Source of the DNA: Seminavis robusta
Lineage: Eukaryota > Bacillariophyta > Bacillariophyceae > Naviculales > Naviculaceae
Direction: 5' to 3'
Assembly (NCBI GenBank): GCA_903772945.1
Contig: CAICTM010000226.1
Coordinates: forward strand, 25,181 to 89,180
DNA: 64,000 nt
Below the pieces are notes generated by a model. That model did not search any database, had not been told where the DNA came from, and was given only the letters and a program-made list of their open reading frames with translations. The number at the start of each line of letters is the position of its first letter. The stretch's first letter is position 1. Positions 62,414 to 64,000 of the stretch are shown piece after piece. The position numbers and the translations under genes are program-made.

Positions 62414-64000
62414 GGTTGGATTTTGTTTTTCTGACTTGAATAATGTGAGGCGAGGACCCCCTCGATTTTCAAATGGAGGGCACTGCGCTCCCTCATTTTT
62501 GCCGTTACACACGTTTTGACGTTTTGACACTCACATTTTGCCGAAAAACCAATCTTTTCCTTCTCAGCTCGTACCGGAACCGGTACTGTAGCCAGCAATC
62601 ACAATCTCGCCGACACTGCCACTTCCTGACCCACATCTCCTGCTGATTGCTCTATGCCATACCGGTAGTCTGATTCTTGACAAAGAGAATCACGAATCAA
62701 GTTGTGAAGAGGCCGACGCAACTATGCAAGTCGCCACACCAAATGCCCTGCGAAAGGAATGGGTACGTCACCATCAATATAATCTGCCAAACAATTTCTT
62801 GTCAAAAGATACTGTGTCTCAAAGAACAGCGTTACCGAGTTCGAGAGTGTTGAGTGGAAAGAAGGAAAAACAGATACATTGATTTGCCAAAGGTCAGAGA
62901 GTTTTGATCTGTTGGCCAAGGATATGCATGCCTGATGAGAAAATGGGTGCAGCGATCGCTGAGATTCGAGGCTACAAGATTGGCTTAGTTAAATCCTAAT
63001 GCAGGCAACCCTCCTCGACGGATCCAACTCACCAAAATGATATTGCAGAAATCGGAATTGTACTGGACGCCTTCAAAGTTGTCAGTGGCTTGGAAGACTT
63101 GGTAGTACAGCCGTGGGTATTCCAAGAAAAGGCTCAGGAAAAGCAAGAGATCCGAGTGAGCAACCAACACGGGGTTTTCCAAGACTCCAGGACAAGAACC
63201 TTTGCCAATTGTTTCTTCATTCTTTGCAATGTCCTTTAACAGCCCTCTAGCTAGTTCAGACACTGGCAGCCGGGGGGGGGGTTGGTATCCTCAGCGGCAT
63301 ACCGGTACGTACCGTACACCTATCGCAATAAACTTGGACACCAACAGAGTACACTATTAGTTTAACAAATCTGGTTAGTAAACAGCCTCCTTTTCTTACA
63401 CGAGAAATGATCGAAAAACGTGCACACCAGCGATAGCCCAGGAAGCGAACTTTTGCTTTGCACCTCCGTTACGGTAGCTAGCTAGCGGCGAAGCAGATCA
63501 AAAAGCTTTTTCGCACCAAGCAAAATCATGCATCATAATGCCAACAGCGGAGCTCTGCCTTGGAAAGAAATTGCGCTCGCTACACATGTGTCCAACTCTG
63601 CCATTGCAACTCTAGTAGCCAGCTAGATAGCAGGCTTGTACACTTTGTAGGCCAACAAGATGAAAGGGACATCCATCGCAGAAGAGCAACGTACAACAGA
63701 TATCGAATTGCTGCGCCCTCCGTGAACATATTTGGCGGGCAAGTTGATGTTGTTGTTGACGGCTGTCTTTGCCTGGCAGTCGTCTTTATGACAGTTACAA
63801 CTCTGGCTTTCTCCCACGGAACAGAGGACTGATTTCTGCAACTACGGCCATCAGGGCCTTGTTCTCGTTGGATGAGTCGAGTAGATTCGCGGAGAACGCA
63901 TGTTCTGTTTGGCATCCTGGAACAGGACAAGGCAACCACTCAATGGCTTCATTCCGTTGGTCCATCATGAACAGGCACTGGAGACAAACCGAATGTCCAC
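62414..64000. other. Right-end region, no supported gene
   Basis: Minus-strand frames at 62722-62919 and 62985-63263 (PVLVAHSDLLLFLSLFLEYPRLYYQVF) and frames near 63560-63939 have no recognisable family or joining splice sites. GTACCGGT-type strings occur at 62571-62588 and 63298-63315, and a run of nine G at 63272-63280. Confidence 0.4.

Noticed and set aside
63272-63280. Run of nine G as a possible G-quadruplex or telomere-like site
   Set aside because: A single short run without further G-tracts; no quadruplex pattern.

Overview
The window reads as nuclear DNA of a stramenopile alga, most likely a pennate diatom. The grounds are short GT-AG introns (mostly about 75-110 nt), a glutaredoxin with an ASAFAP-like plastid-targeting start, Ty1/copia retrotransposons, an ISXO2/Merlin-type transposase, a Crypton-like tyrosine recombinase, and host genes of eukaryotic type (TRAPP subunit, SLX1 nuclease, U-box and chromodomain proteins). 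The species is not proven by the sequence.

Layout. 1-6950 (minus): a Ty1/copia element running off the left edge, with a 1577-codon gag-pol frame flanked by frameshifted gag and RNase H parts. 7196-14000: five host genes: CRAL-TRIO protein, alpha/beta hydrolase, quinone-oxidoreductase-like enzyme and glutathione S-transferase (a divergent pair), and a nuclear coiled-coil protein. 15110-18002 (minus): a four-exon gene for a membrane-anchored protein with two bacterial-type amino-acid-binding modules. 18940-21200: a decayed Crypton-like element with a tyrosine recombinase and a GCR1_C-like domain. 22745-30313: a complete LTR retrotransposon (two ~500-bp LTRs, target-site duplication) whose coding region is full of frameshifts. 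32163-39246: acyl-CoA synthetase, TRAPPC2/sedlin (three short exons), a one-pass membrane protein and GDP-mannose 4,6-dehydratase. 40834-50336: plastid glutaredoxin, a gene broken by an exact 70-bp tandem duplication, a small unknown protein, a 1328-residue transposase-like protein and SLX1. 51824-62413: a small membrane protein, a damaged metallo-beta-lactamase-fold gene, a U-box/Sel1 protein, a lysine-rich gene or gene pair, the Merlin-type transposase, a double-chromodomain protein and a PI-PLC-X-like protein.

The host genes are independent single-promoter genes with housekeeping, redox, trafficking, DNA-repair and chromatin roles; no operon-like unit is seen. Most unusual are the intact giant transposase-like ORF, the Crypton with a GCR1_C-like domain, the tandem solute-binding receptor, SLX1 with built-in SUMO-binding-like motifs, and the LTR pair that differs almost only by single-base gaps, which casts doubt on base accuracy in repeats. 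No tRNA, rRNA or CRISPR array was recognised.
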